Source of the DNA: Tepiditoga spiralis | GTDB lineage: Bacteria > Thermotogota > Thermotogae > Petrotogales > Petrotogaceae | Assembly: GCF_014701195.1 (NCBI RefSeq) | Contig: NZ_AP018712.1 | Span: 372,001 to 436,000, forward strand | Reading direction: 5' to 3' | Length of the DNA: 64,000 nucleotides | Part shown: positions 1 through 8,559 of the stretch, in pieces | Layout: the number at the start of each line of letters is the position of its first letter | Numbering within the stretch: the stretch's first letter is position 1 | Position numbers and translations under genes: made by a program | Notes under the pieces: model-generated | The model's database searches: none | What the model saw: only the letters and a program-made list of their open reading frames with translations | Told to the model about the DNA's origin: nothing

Positions 1-239
1 GTTAATCTTAAAACTTGATCTTTTATAGCTTCTTCTCTTAATTTTGCTATTTTAGAATCATTTGTTAAAATTATGTTTGTAATTTTATCAACAGATTTTT
101 CCATTATTTTATTTTTTATTAAGTCATTGGAAAGATTTGTTATCTCCCTTGCAGAAAAAAATCCAATTACTGAAAACGAAACTATCAACACCAAAGACAT
201 CAGTAATATAAACTTAAAACTCAAACTTTTAAATCTCAT
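1..239 (-). CDS. N-terminus of a membrane-anchored sensor-like protein (partial)
   Basis: The gene runs off the left edge of the window; only about 79 residues are visible. The ATG at 239-237 follows a GGAGG ribosome site (forward strand 246-251). The protein begins MRFKSLSFKF, then has one hydrophobic helix (about residues 8-27), then a charged helical stretch beginning around AREITNLSND. One N-terminal membrane anchor followed by an extracytoplasmic helix is typical of methyl-accepting chemotaxis proteins and sensor kinases. No diagnostic domain lies inside the window, so the family is inferred from topology only. Confidence 0.55.
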   Translation of the reverse strand, partial: MRFKSLSFKFILLMSLVLIVSFSVIGFFSAREITNLSNDLIKNKIMEKSVDKITNIILTNDSKIAKLREEAIKDQVLRL

Positions 240-276
240 AAATAACTCCTCCTTTTATTAATCATAATTAAATATA

Positions 277-1392
277 TTATACACTATTTAATAATCGTTT
301 TAGTAAAATTAACGTAAATAAAATAAACATAGGTAAAACGTAAGAATATAATATATTTATGCTTCCTATTAAGGCCATTGAATTAACTATTATTAATTGA
401 CCTATACCAGTTGAACCATAAACTAAACCGCTAAAGAGACCAACTTCTCTATTAGATAATTTTGAATTAGAAAACTTTTGTACTGATGGAAAAATTGGTC
501 CTAAAAATATTCCAGTGGAAATAAAAAACAAATAGTTATGTGTAAATAATAATAAAATAATACTCAATGCAGAAAAGAAAGAGAAAATAGAAATAGTTTT
601 TAACAAACCAATTTTTTTATTAATTTTTTCTGTTAAAATTCTTGCAAAAGTAAAGACAATCCAAAAACCACTCAAAATTAATGAAGCATTTTCCTTGGTA
701 ATATTAAACTTATTAAATAATGTACCACTCCAAGTTACATATCCAATTTCAACACCAGCATACAATACAAAAATAATTAAAGAAATATAAACAAATTTTC
801 TTGACAATATTTTTAAAGCTTCTCGAAATCTTATAGCTTCATATTTTGTATTTTTCATAGTATTAGTTAATAAAACATAAAAAAACAGAACAATTAAAAG
901 AACAGAATAAACAGCATAAATAGTTCTAAAATCTATATTATACTTTAATAAAAAAGCTATAAAAACAGGAGCTAAAATACCTCCAAATCCAAAGCAAGCA
1001 TGAAAAAAACCATAATTTTGATATTTTTCATCTAAATGAGCAAAAAAAGAGGTTAATGTTGTAAAAGCCGTACCCATAGAAACTCCAATAAAAAATATTC
1101 CAAATAAAATCATCAAAAAAGAAGAAGAAATTGCAAAAATACTAGTTCCAATAACTCCAAAAATAATGGTTATTAAAAGAGAAGATTTCAAACCAAGTTG
1201 TGCAATAATCATAGCTCCAATAAAATTAGAAAGCATACTTCCAACAGTACTTAAAGTTGGAACAAAAGACAGCTCAATAATAGAAACATTAAAGGTACTT
1301 TTAATAGAAGTCATAATTGGAGCAAGTGTATTTACTAATATAGAAAATAATAATAAAGATAAAAAAACAAAGTTTCTTTTTTTCAATTCCAT
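277..1392 (-). CDS. MFS transporter
   Basis: This 371-residue protein is almost entirely hydrophobic helices, about 11-12 membrane segments, with the internal pseudo-symmetry and short basic loops of the major facilitator superfamily (for example KNTKYEAIRFREALKILSRK in the central cytoplasmic loop). The helix 1-3 region (STVGSMLSNFIGAMIIAQLG) looks like the MFS motif-A area, though the classical GxLaDrxGrk is not conserved. The substrate cannot be read from the sequence. The start has a GGAGGT ribosome site just upstream. It lies downstream of the EEP-family gene on the same strand but is separated from it by a terminator, so it is probably transcribed on its own. Confidence 0.8.
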   Translation of the reverse strand: MELKKRNFVFLSLLLFSILVNTLAPIMTSIKSTFNVSIIELSFVPTLSTVGSMLSNFIGAMIIAQLGLKSSLLITIIFGVIGTSIFAISSSFLMILFGIFFIGVSMGTAFTTLTSFFAHLDEKYQNYGFFHACFGFGGILAPVFIAFLLKYNIDFRTIYAVYSVLLIVLFFYVLLTNTMKNTKYEAIRFREALKILSRKFVYISLIIFVLYAGVEIGYVTWSGTLFNKFNITKENASLILSGFWIVFTFARILTEKINKKIGLLKTISIFSFFSALSIILLLFTHNYLFFISTGIFLGPIFPSVQKFSNSKLSNREVGLFSGLVYGSTGIGQLIIVNSMALIGSINILYSYVLPMFILFTLILLKRLLNSV

Positions 1393-1439
1393 AAAAATAC
1401 CTCCATTTTTATTAATTGGAAATTATTTAATAAAAAAAA

Positions 1440-1456
1440 TCCCGGCTTTGCCGGGA
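1440..1456 (-). terminator. Rho-independent terminator of the EEP-family gene
   Basis: A GC-rich stem CCCGGC/GCCGGG with loop TTT is followed on the minus strand by a run of eight T. It sits about 50 bases past the stop of the gene at 1506-2549. Confidence 0.85.
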
Positions 1457-1505
1457 ACTGTATTAATTATAACATGATAATTAATTTTTGTAAAGATATT
1501 TTTAG

Positions 1506-2549
1506 TTAATTTAATTTAACTTTTATCATAACTGGATTATGATCAGTATATACAAAGTTCAAATTATAACCATTTATACTCTCAACTACTATATTGGGTG
1601 AAGTTAAAAAACTATCAATTATTGTAGTATAATTTTTTCCAGGAGTATAAGGTATATCATCATTTCGTATTGAAGGTGTTTTTATATCATAATTCCATTT
1701 CCAGCCTTTGTCTGGCCAATCTTTTGATATTTCAATAATCCAAGAAGGAATTTTTTGTTCGCTTTTAAAGTTATTTAAAGGTACTCCTGGTGGAACCATA
1801 TTCCAATCTCCACCTATGATTACATAATTCCCTTTTTTATACTCACTCAATAATTTATCTTTTAAGAATCCCATTTGAGTTTTTCTCAAACTTCCATCAT
1901 CAAAAGCAGAGTTATGAGTATTAATTATTACTAACTCTTTATCTTTATAAGGAAATCTCCATTCCTGTATACATCTATCAAGTTGAACCAATTTTATAGG
2001 CCATCCATATTCACCAGGAAGGGCATAACGTGTAGCAGAAGATGGTGTATACTTACCCAAAGTAAATAATCCAGAAAGAACTTTTCCCATTGGATCTGAT
2101 AAAGGCACTGGAACATAAGGGTTTTTATAATTAACAGCAAAAGAATATGCATAATTATTTAAAGCTTTTGCTATTTCTTTTGATTCGTCTATATGATAAG
2201 AACGTTTTGAATTTTTATCTACTTCTTGTAATAAATAAAAATCAGCATTGTGAGTAGATATAAAATTGAGTATTCCTTTCAAATTTCTTTCTACATTTTC
2301 TTTTTTAGGATTAGATTGAGTTCCACCATCCATAAAAAAATCAATTTCTTTACCCATACCCATATAACCCAAGTTCCAAGTCATTAAAGTAAGTTCATTT
2401 TTATCAATGGATTTTCCATTTGAAGTAACATTTAATTTTATTACTTTATTTGGTTTGAAATCCACAGCTGTATAAAAACCAAAAAACGCAATAACCGCAA
2501 CAACAAGTATAGATAAAATCCAAAGTGATACTTTTAAAACTTTTTTCAT
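1506..2549 (-). CDS. Endonuclease/exonuclease/phosphatase (EEP) family protein, membrane-anchored
   Basis: This 347-residue protein starts with a basic N-terminus and a hydrophobic helix (residues 5-27), so it is probably anchored or exported. The EEP fold motifs occur in order: LTLMTWNLGYMG (metal/Asn site), DFYLLQEVDKNSKRS (catalytic Glu), VIINTHNSAF, IIGGDWNMVPPG (Asp/Asn pair) and the terminal YTDHNPVMI (catalytic Asp-His). Enzymes of this fold cleave phosphodiester bonds in DNA, phosphoinositides or sphingomyelin; the substrate here is unknown. A GGGGGAG ribosome site precedes the ATG. The gene is monocistronic with its own terminator. Confidence 0.8.
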   Translation of the reverse strand: MKKVLKVSLWILSILVVAVIAFFGFYTAVDFKPNKVIKLNVTSNGKSIDKNELTLMTWNLGYMGMGKEIDFFMDGGTQSNPKKENVERNLKGILNFISTHNADFYLLQEVDKNSKRSYHIDESKEIAKALNNYAYSFAVNYKNPYVPVPLSDPMGKVLSGLFTLGKYTPSSATRYALPGEYGWPIKLVQLDRCIQEWRFPYKDKELVIINTHNSAFDDGSLRKTQMGFLKDKLLSEYKKGNYVIIGGDWNMVPPGVPLNNFKSEQKIPSWIIEISKDWPDKGWKWNYDIKTPSIRNDDIPYTPGKNYTTIIDSFLTSPNIVVESINGYNLNFVYTDHNPVMIKVKLN

Positions 2550-2823
2550 ATAACTCCCCCTTTGAAATATATTGAAACTTAAATTCTATTACTCAGTTAT
2601 AATAATTAATATAATTTAATAAAAAAATAAATAAAAATATTTTTTTATTTACCATTATATCACATTTATTAATTTTTGTTTTCAAAAAAAACATTAATAT
2701 TACAAATTAATTAGCTTTGCATACTTATTTTATTTATGTACCTAAAATTACATTGAATATTTTATTTTTATTGCTTCAAATTAATTATAAAATATTTATA
2801 TTTCTTTATTATTAAATAAAAAA
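2550..2823. other. AT-rich intergenic region between divergent genes
   Basis: No open reading frame with a ribosome site and no strong hairpin was seen here. It separates the divergent EEP-family and DegV genes and leads into the DegV promoter. Confidence 0.6.
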
Positions 2824-2852
2824 TTGATAAAAAAAGCAAAATGTTGTATAAT
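2824..2852 (+). promoter_or_regulatory. Sigma-A type promoter for the DegV/RNase H operon
   Basis: TTGATA at 2824-2829 and TATAAT at 2847-2852 are separated by exactly 17 bases. The pair lies 55 bases before the DegV start, which has a GAGGTGAT ribosome site. Confidence 0.8.
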
Positions 2853-2906
2853 GTAAAATGAGAAAAATAATATATTTTAATAATTAAAACGAGGTGATTA
2901 AAAAAA

Positions 2907-3770
2907 ATGTCGGTAAAGATAATAACAGATAGTACATCGTATATTCCCGAAAACATAAAAAAAGAATTAGATATTTCAATATTATCATTAAATATTTCTT
3001 TTGATACAGAAGAATACAAAGAAATTGAATTGAAAAATGAAACATTTTATAAAAAAATGGAAGAATATGATGAGTTACCAAAATCTTCGCAACCTTCTAT
3101 AAAAGATTTTTACACAGCTTTTGAAGAAATAGTAATAGCAGGCCATGAAATAGTTGGAGTTTTTTTATCATCTAAAATGAGTGGAACATATTCAACAGCA
3201 TTAATGGTAAAAAATATGATACTTGAAAACTACCCAGAAGCAAAGATAGAAATAGTAGATTCAACATCAAACTCAATGCAACTTGGATTTGCAGCAATAA
3301 CTGGTGCAAAACTTGCAAAAGAAGGAAAAAATATTGAAGAAATAGTATCAGAAATAAATAAAAATATAAAAAGAAGCAAATTTATATTCATACCAGACGA
3401 TTTCAAGTATTTGAAAAAAGGAGGAAGAGTAGGAACTGCACAAGCAATTATAGGATCTGTGCTAAAAATAAAACCAATATTGACAGTAATAAATGGAAAA
3501 ACAGCCGTTTTAGAAAAAATCAGAACTAGAAAAAAAGCAATTGAAAAGATGATAGATATTTTTGCAAAAGACATTGAAAAATATGGATTTGGAGACGCAG
3601 TTGTACATCATATTAACTGTGAAGAAGAAGCATTGAAATTAGCAGACTTATTAAAAGAAACGACTGGAAAAATAATTAAAATAGTTCCAATAGGTCCAGT
3701 AATAGGAACACATGTTGGACCTGGATCAATAGGAATAGCCTACTTTACTAAAGAAACATTAAATTCATGA
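2907..3770 (+). CDS. DegV family fatty-acid-binding protein
   Basis: This 287-residue protein opens with VKIITDSTSYIP, the DegV signature around the ligand-binding Ser/Thr. It also carries the family motifs VGVFLSSKMSGTYSTA (about residue 90), KYLKKGGRVGTAQA, LKIKPILTV and the C-terminal IGTHVGPGSIGIAY. DegV (FakB-type) proteins bind a fatty acid and, where a FakA kinase is present, hand it over for phosphorylation. No fakA is in this window. The last four bases overlap the start of the RNase H gene, so the two are translationally coupled. Confidence 0.92.
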   Translation: MSVKIITDSTSYIPENIKKELDISILSLNISFDTEEYKEIELKNETFYKKMEEYDELPKSSQPSIKDFYTAFEEIVIAGHEIVGVFLSSKMSGTYSTALMVKNMILENYPEAKIEIVDSTSNSMQLGFAAITGAKLAKEGKNIEEIVSEINKNIKRSKFIFIPDDFKYLKKGGRVGTAQAIIGSVLKIKPILTVINGKTAVLEKIRTRKKAIEKMIDIFAKDIEKYGFGDAVVHHINCEEEALKLADLLKETTGKIIKIVPIGPVIGTHVGPGSIGIAYFTKETLNS

Positions 3771-4372
3771 ATAAAAAAATATATGCCGTAAAAAAAGGTA
3801 GAAAAACTGGATTATTTAGTAGTTGGAAAGAATGTGAAGAACAAACAAAAGGCTATTCAGGAGCAATATATAAAAGTTTTACAAATAAAGAAGAAGCAGA
3901 AAAATATTTACAAAATTCTTCTTTAAATAAAAAAACTAAAAATGTTGATATTAAAAATACAATAATAGCATACATAGACGGAAGTTTTAATTCAAAAACA
4001 AAAGAATACTCAGCGGGAATAGTAATGTTTTATAATAACACAAAAAAAACCTTTAAATACAAAGATAAAGATCCAAAATTTTCAAAAATGAGAAATGTTG
4101 CAGGAGAAATAATGGCATCACAATTAATAATGCAATATGCAGTAAAGAATCATGTAAAAAACTTAGAAATATACTATGATTATGAAGGAATAGAAAAATG
4201 GTGTACTGATGAATGGAAAGCAAATAAAACAGGCACAAAACTATACAAAAAATATTATGACCAAATAAAAGATAAAGTAAATATAAAATTCATAAAAGTA
4301 CAAGCACATACAGGAAACAAATATAATGAAGAAGCTGATAAACTTGCAAAAAGTGCTTTAGGGTTACTTTAA
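3767..4372 (+). CDS. Ribonuclease H family protein with N-terminal hybrid-binding (viroplasmin) domain
   Basis: This 201-residue protein has two parts. Residues 1-48 (YAVKKGRKTGLFSSWKECEEQ then KSFTNKEEAEKYL) match the viroplasmin/HBD domain that binds RNA-DNA hybrids. Residues about 65-201 form a type 1 RNase H domain with the acidic residues in order: D in AYIDGSF, E in VAGEIMAS, D in YYDYEGIEKW and the final D in EEADKLAKSAL. It should cleave the RNA strand of RNA-DNA hybrids. It overlaps degV by 4 bases (ATGA). It ends before a bidirectional terminator. Confidence 0.92.
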   Translation: MNKKIYAVKKGRKTGLFSSWKECEEQTKGYSGAIYKSFTNKEEAEKYLQNSSLNKKTKNVDIKNTIIAYIDGSFNSKTKEYSAGIVMFYNNTKKTFKYKDKDPKFSKMRNVAGEIMASQLIMQYAVKNHVKNLEIYYDYEGIEKWCTDEWKANKTGTKLYKKYYDQIKDKVNIKFIKVQAHTGNKYNEEADKLAKSALGLL

Positions 4373-4388
4373 AAATAATTGATAAATA

Positions 4389-4413
4389 AAAAGCCAAACT
4401 AAGTTTGGCTTTT
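4389..4413. terminator. Bidirectional terminator between convergent genes
   Basis: The stem AGCCAAAC/GTTTGGCT has a 3-base loop, with A-rich sequence to the left and T-rich to the right. It serves the RNase H gene (plus) and overlaps the stop of the minus-strand gene at 4413. Confidence 0.85.
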
Positions 4414-4904
4414 TATCTACGCATTAAACCTATTGAATAATATATTATTATTAAAGAATATGCAATATAAGCTATAGATGGAAAATAAAATAATTTATTT
4501 AAACCTATTGAAGTTTTACCAAACAAACTAACTCCGAACCAATTTAATGAATATTTAACTATTAAAAAGGTGATTAAACCAGTCATTACAAAACCAAGCA
4601 AAAAAATAAAAAAACCATACAACTTATATTTTTTATTTGCAACTCTTTCAAGAGAGTAAATATGTAAAAGAATACCAAAAACTAAAATAGGTATGTTTAT
4701 TATTATTAAATTTTTAAAATCTAAAGTAAATTGAGTTCCAATTAATTGAGTTAATTCTTCTCTAAAAATTTGAACAATACCACTGAACAATAAAACTATT
4801 GTAGAAACTAATATATTTAAGGTCCCTAAAAACATTTCAAAATAAACAGAAGATGGCTTTGCTATTTTATTTATCTTAACATCACCCATATTTTCTTCAT
4901 TCAT
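4413..4904 (-). CDS. Small integral membrane protein of unknown function
   Basis: This 163-residue protein starts MNEENMGDVKINKIAKPSSV and has four hydrophobic segments (about residues 20-45, 65-85, 95-118 and 135-160), with a short basic loop VANKKYKLYG. I do not recognise the family. An in-frame ATG 48 bases further upstream (4952) is rejected because it lies inside the -35 element of the gene's own promoter, and because a GGGGGTG ribosome site sits directly before the ATG at 4904. It is monocistronic and shares a terminator with the convergent RNase H gene. Confidence 0.65.
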   Translation of the reverse strand: MNEENMGDVKINKIAKPSSVYFEMFLGTLNILVSTIVLLFSGIVQIFREELTQLIGTQFTLDFKNLIIINIPILVFGILLHIYSLERVANKKYKLYGFFIFLLGFVMTGLITFLIVKYSLNWFGVSLFGKTSIGLNKLFYFPSIAYIAYSLIIIYYSIGLMRR

Positions 4905-4923
4905 TCTTACACCCCCACAATAT

Positions 4924-4952
4924 ATTATATCACTTAAAAACAATGTATTCAA
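4924..4952 (-). promoter_or_regulatory. Promoter of the small membrane protein gene
   Basis: Read on the minus strand, TTGAAT (4952-4947) and TATAAT (4929-4924) are 17 bases apart, ending about 20 bases before the chosen ATG. Confidence 0.75.
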
Positions 4953-4974
4953 TTGTAGGAACTAAACTGTAAAC

Positions 4975-6315
4975 CTAAATTTTTTCAGAATTAAATATAT
5001 TTTTATTATACTTAGAAGAAAAAAATAAAACAAACCAAGTAGTTAAAACTACGCCCTTTAAAATGCTACTAATGCTAATACTCCACCAAAAACCAGTAAC
5101 ATCTTTTGTTATATACTCAGCCAAAAGAACACCAAAAGGAATTCTTAAACCAGTAAAAAGTATACTAACAACAGTTGGAGGAATAGTTTTACCAAAGCCA
5201 TTAAAAGCTCCTTGAGTAGAAATCTCTAAAGTCATAAAAACTTGAGAAATTGCCAATATTTTTAAATATTTAAAACCAAGATCTATAGCACTTTGCTCTG
5301 GAATAAAAAAAGAAAAAATTTGTTTTCCAAAAAACATAAAAGCAAAGGTTGCAGATAAACCAACAATAAAACTCAAAGTTATAGTAGACAAATAACCCTT
5401 TTTTATTCTATTTATTTTTCCAGCACCATAATTTTGACCCGTAAACGTGCCAAGAGCTGTTGAAAAACCTGAAGCAGTCATCCAAGAAACAGATTCAATC
5501 TTAGCTCCAACACTTTGAACAGCAACAGGTAAAGCACCATACTTTGAAATCATAGTAGAAATTATCATAGAAAAAGTTGCAAACAAAGAACTATTTAAAG
5601 TTATTGGAAACCCTATTTTAATAATTTTTTTAAAATTACTAAGGTTAAATTTAAAGACCAAACTCTCTTTAAACTTTTTAAAATCAATTAAAAATACTAT
5701 TAAAACAATTAATTGAGAAAAAACAGTAGCAATAGCAGCACCAGTTTCTCTAAAATTAAAGTTTAAAATTAAAATTGGATCTAAAATCATATTCACAATT
5801 AATCCAATGCCATTTACTAAAAAAGGAATTTTACTATTACCAAGACCATTATAAACACCAGAAAAAGTTGGATTTAAAAATGTAAATAAAATTCCAAAAG
5901 AAATTATTCTAAGATAATTTACAGACATAGAAAAAATACTCTTATCTTCAAATTGAAAAATTGAAATTAAATCATTTGCAAAAAAATACAAAAAAACAGA
6001 ATAAAAAACTCCCAAAACAAAAGCCAAAAATAAAGAAGAAATAATATATTCAAATGCCTTTTTCTTATTTTTTGCACCTATTGATTGAGAAACAGTTACC
6101 TCTGCACCAACTTTAGTCATCATAACTATTGCATTTGCAAACCAAATAAAAAAACCAGCAACACCAACAGCAGCAACAACAGAACTACCAACCCTTCCAA
6201 GCCACATCATATCTGTCATATTATAAGCCATTTGAAAAAACGACGTAGCCATTATTGGAAGTGCTAATTTTGTTAATTTTTTTAATATACTACCTTCAGT
6301 TAAATTCAACTCCAT
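4975..6315 (-). CDS. MATE family efflux transporter
   Basis: This 446-residue protein has the 12-helix, two-repeat MATE organisation. The first repeat begins ILKKLTKLALPIMATSFFQMAYNMTDMMWLG and the second around KKIIKIGFPITLNSSLF. Conserved MATE landmarks include the Asn/Asp-bearing first helix, the VGVAGF segment and the GFSTALGTFTGQNYGAG motif. It is expected to export cationic compounds using a Na+ or H+ gradient; the substrate is not predictable. The ATG at 6315 is chosen over the in-frame GTG at 6324 because the GAGGTGA ribosome site overlaps that GTG. It lies downstream of the parvulin gene but behind that gene's terminator. Confidence 0.9.
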   Translation of the reverse strand: MELNLTEGSILKKLTKLALPIMATSFFQMAYNMTDMMWLGRVGSSVVAAVGVAGFFIWFANAIVMMTKVGAEVTVSQSIGAKNKKKAFEYIISSLFLAFVLGVFYSVFLYFFANDLISIFQFEDKSIFSMSVNYLRIISFGILFTFLNPTFSGVYNGLGNSKIPFLVNGIGLIVNMILDPILILNFNFRETGAAIATVFSQLIVLIVFLIDFKKFKESLVFKFNLSNFKKIIKIGFPITLNSSLFATFSMIISTMISKYGALPVAVQSVGAKIESVSWMTASGFSTALGTFTGQNYGAGKINRIKKGYLSTITLSFIVGLSATFAFMFFGKQIFSFFIPEQSAIDLGFKYLKILAISQVFMTLEISTQGAFNGFGKTIPPTVVSILFTGLRIPFGVLLAEYITKDVTGFWWSISISSILKGVVLTTWFVLFFSSKYNKNIFNSEKI

Positions 6316-6343
6316 TAAATTCACCTCATGTTTCCTATTAAAA

Positions 6344-6363
6344 AGAACGCCATAAGGCGTTCT
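6344..6363 (-). terminator. Terminator of the parvulin gene
   Basis: AGAACGCC/GGCGTTCT with loop ATAA is followed by five T on the minus strand. The 8-bp stem overlaps the first base of the stop codon of the gene at 6363. Confidence 0.85.
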
Positions 6364-7106
6364 TATTTTATTTCAACAGTATATTTTGATTTTAACTCTT
6401 GAGATTTTTTCAAGTAAACTTCACTTTGTTTCATATTCAACATTTGTTTTGTAATACCTTCTTTAACCTCTTCAAAAGAACTCATTTCTTTATCCTTTTT
6501 ATCTGTTACCTTTATTATATGATAACCAAATTGAGTTTTAACAGGATTACTTATTTCATTTAATTCCATATTAAAAACAGCTGAATCAAATTCTGGAACC
6601 ATTTGACCTCTTCCAAAGTAGCCAAGATCTCCACCTTGAGCCTTTGAAGGACAACTTGAATATTTTTTAGCTGCATCTGCAAAATCAGTACCATTTTTTA
6701 ATTCCTCTAAAATTTCATTTGCTTTTTCTTCAGAATCAATTAAAATATGACTTGCCTTAACGCTTTCAGGCTTTACAAAAGCAGCTTTATTTTCTTCATA
6801 ATACTTCTTAACTTCATCATCAGAAACAGTTATAGGATTTAAAAGTTTACCAATTGCATATTGTTTTAAAATATCTTTTTTTACAACATCTAAGTTTATT
6901 TTAAAATCTTCTTCTTCATCTAATTTTTGATCAATTGCATCTAAATAAATTAATTCTTGATTTATAAGCTCATCTAATAATTGTTTTTTACCTTCTGGTG
7001 TCATGAAAGGTGCAGATCTTTGAGGACCAAGCTTTGCAATTAAATCATTTACAGCTCTTTCTGTTATTTCTTTACCATTTACAACAGCTAATACTTTATC
7101 AGACAT
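6363..7106 (-). CDS. Parvulin-type peptidyl-prolyl cis-trans isomerase (SurA/PrsA-like)
   Basis: This 247-residue protein has an N-terminal helical SurA_N-like chaperone region (residues 1-110, VLAVVNGKEITERAVNDLI) and a parvulin domain at about 115-220 (VKASHILIDSEEKAN, SSCPSKAQGGDLGYFGRGQMVPEFDSAVF, FGYHIIKV). All the usual rotamase landmarks (HIL, GGDLGYF, GYHIIKV) are present. There is no signal peptide, unlike PrsA or SurA, so it probably works in the cytoplasm as a folding helper. It has its own terminator and a plain AAGGAG ribosome site. Confidence 0.9.
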   Translation of the reverse strand: MSDKVLAVVNGKEITERAVNDLIAKLGPQRSAPFMTPEGKKQLLDELINQELIYLDAIDQKLDEEEDFKINLDVVKKDILKQYAIGKLLNPITVSDDEVKKYYEENKAAFVKPESVKASHILIDSEEKANEILEELKNGTDFADAAKKYSSCPSKAQGGDLGYFGRGQMVPEFDSAVFNMELNEISNPVKTQFGYHIIKVTDKKDKEMSSFEEVKEGITKQMLNMKQSEVYLKKSQELKSKYTVEIK

Positions 7107-7199
7107 TTTTTTAACTCCTTTTATTTTGAATTATTAAAAGTCTAACATATAAAAATTAATTATTTTAAAATAGAACTTAACAACTTCATTTTTTATTCA

Positions 7200-7835
7200 T
7201 TAAACAACATAAAAATAAATACAAATAAAATGAGAAACACTTCCAGCTAAAACAAAAAGATGCCAAACAGAATGGAAATAAGGTATTTTTTTAACTATAT
7301 AAAAAGCAGTACCAGCTGTATAAAAAAGCCCACCAATTATTAGCCATATCAATCCCCAAAAAGGTAAATTACTTACAACAGGTTTTAAAACAAAAACAAC
7401 CATCCACCCCATAGAAAGATAAATTAATGTTGAAAGAACAACCATTTTCTTTTTTATAAAAATCTCTTTTAATATTCCAAAAATGGCAATACTCCATATA
7501 ATAGCAAACACCCTCCAACCAAGATCTCCACCAATAGTTATTAAAGTAAAAGGAGTATAAGTACCAGCGATTAACAAAAAAATTGAAGAATGATCAAAGA
7601 TTTTAAAAACAGACTTAGCCTTTTTATTTGGTATAGCATGATAAAGCGTTGAAAACAAATACAGAGTAAAAAGAGTTAAACTATAAACCAAAGCGCTAGC
7701 CGCATGCAAGGTGTTTCCTTTAAGAAAGGAACTTACAAGCAATAATATTAAAGCTATTAAACTCAATAAAGCACCAACTCCATGAGTTATACTATTAAAA
7801 ATTTCCTCACCAATTGAATAATCTCTTTTTTTCAT
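7200..7835 (-). CDS. Hemolysin III / PAQR family membrane protein
   Basis: This 211-residue protein has seven membrane helices and the hallmark residues of the HlyIII/YqfA family: GEEIFNSITHGVGALLSL at the N-terminus (Glu and His), YHAIPNKKAK with a preceding STLYH, FDHSSIFLLIAGTYTP, and the C-terminal HSVWHLFVLAGSVSHF. The conserved Asp and His residues form the presumed metal site of this family. Its physiological role in bacteria is not settled despite the name. Ribosome site GGGAGG. Confidence 0.9.
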   Translation of the reverse strand: MKKRDYSIGEEIFNSITHGVGALLSLIALILLLVSSFLKGNTLHAASALVYSLTLFTLYLFSTLYHAIPNKKAKSVFKIFDHSSIFLLIAGTYTPFTLITIGGDLGWRVFAIIWSIAIFGILKEIFIKKKMVVLSTLIYLSMGWMVVFVLKPVVSNLPFWGLIWLIIGGLFYTAGTAFYIVKKIPYFHSVWHLFVLAGSVSHFICIYFYVV

Positions 7836-8021
7836 AAAATCCCTCCCATAAAAATAACTATTATATTTTTTATAAATACTTTTTTTAATTATATCATTAA
7901 ATTAAAAATAAAAATAATTAGCAATTATAAGTAACAAGTAATAAACAAAATAGTATCAAATAAATTTATTATAACTATAATTATTTATTAAAAATAATTA
8001 TAATAAATTTTATAATTCGTA

Positions 8022-8059
8022 TTAGCAACTTGACATATAGAGTGCTAATGTGCTATCAT
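8022..8059 (+). promoter_or_regulatory. CIRCE-like operator overlapping the Hsp20 promoter
   Basis: TTAGCAACT (8022-8030), a 9-base spacer and GAGTGCTAA (8040-8048) reproduce the geometry of CIRCE, the HrcA binding site (TTAGCACTC-N9-GAGTGCTAA). The right half is perfect and the left half keeps the outer six bases. The -35 TTGACA (8030-8035) lies inside the element and a -10 TATCAT (8054-8059) follows after 18 bases. HrcA bound here would block transcription until heat stress. Confidence 0.8.
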
Positions 8060-8123
8060 ATAGGTGTAAATGAAAGAAACACAAAAATAAAACGATAAAA
8101 ACAAAAAGATGGAGGTGTTATGT

Positions 8124-8540
8124 ATGAGTTTATTAAAAGTTTATAACGACGATTTTTTCAAAAAACCATTTGAATTATTTGAAGAATTTGACAATCTATT
8201 AAATGCAGCTCCAACAAGAGACATGAAAATAGACATATATGAAGATGAAAAAAGTTTAAACATTGAAGCAGAACTTCCTGGAGTAACAAAAAAAGACATA
8301 AAAATAAACTTAGAAGACAACGTATTGAGCATAAGATGTGATAAAAAAGAAGAAAAAGAAGAAAAAGGAAAAAATTATTTCAGAAGAGAAAGAGTATTTG
8401 GAACCTTTGAAAGAAGCTTTAAACTACCTGAAAATGTAGATGTAGAAAAAATAGATGCAAACTTTGAAAATGGAATTTTAAAATTAAACATACCAAAAAA
8501 AGAAAAACAAAATAACTCAAAAGAAATCGTTATAAAATAA
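8124..8540 (+). CDS. Hsp20/alpha-crystallin small heat shock protein
   Basis: This 138-residue protein has a short N-terminus (FFKKPFELFEEFDNLL) followed by an alpha-crystallin domain (about 30-125): MKIDIYEDEKSLNIEAELPGVTKKDIKINLEDNVLSI, then YFRRERVFGTFERSFKLPENVDVEKIDANFENGILKLNIPKKE. The A-x-x-x-n-G-v-L signature is present as NFENGILKL. It is an ATP-independent holdase. The ATG at 8124 is preferred to the one at 8109, because the GGAGGTG ribosome site lies between them. The CIRCE-like operator points to HrcA control. Confidence 0.93.
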   Translation: MSLLKVYNDDFFKKPFELFEEFDNLLNAAPTRDMKIDIYEDEKSLNIEAELPGVTKKDIKINLEDNVLSIRCDKKEEKEEKGKNYFRRERVFGTFERSFKLPENVDVEKIDANFENGILKLNIPKKEKQNNSKEIVIK

Positions 8541-8559
8541 ACTGCGCTTAGCGCAGTTT
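8539..8559. terminator. Bidirectional terminator between Hsp20 and the PLD gene
   Basis: AAACTGCGC/GCGCAGTTT with loop TTA and T-rich flanks. It overlaps the stop codons of both convergent genes. Confidence 0.88.

Noticed and set aside
73-261. A 62-residue plus-strand frame at the left edge
   Set aside because: The minus strand has a GGAGG site, an ATG and a membrane-anchor sequence typical of a sensor; the plus frame is its shadow.
2550-2823. Small genes in the gap before DegV
   Set aside because: Only low-complexity AT-rich frames without ribosome sites are present.
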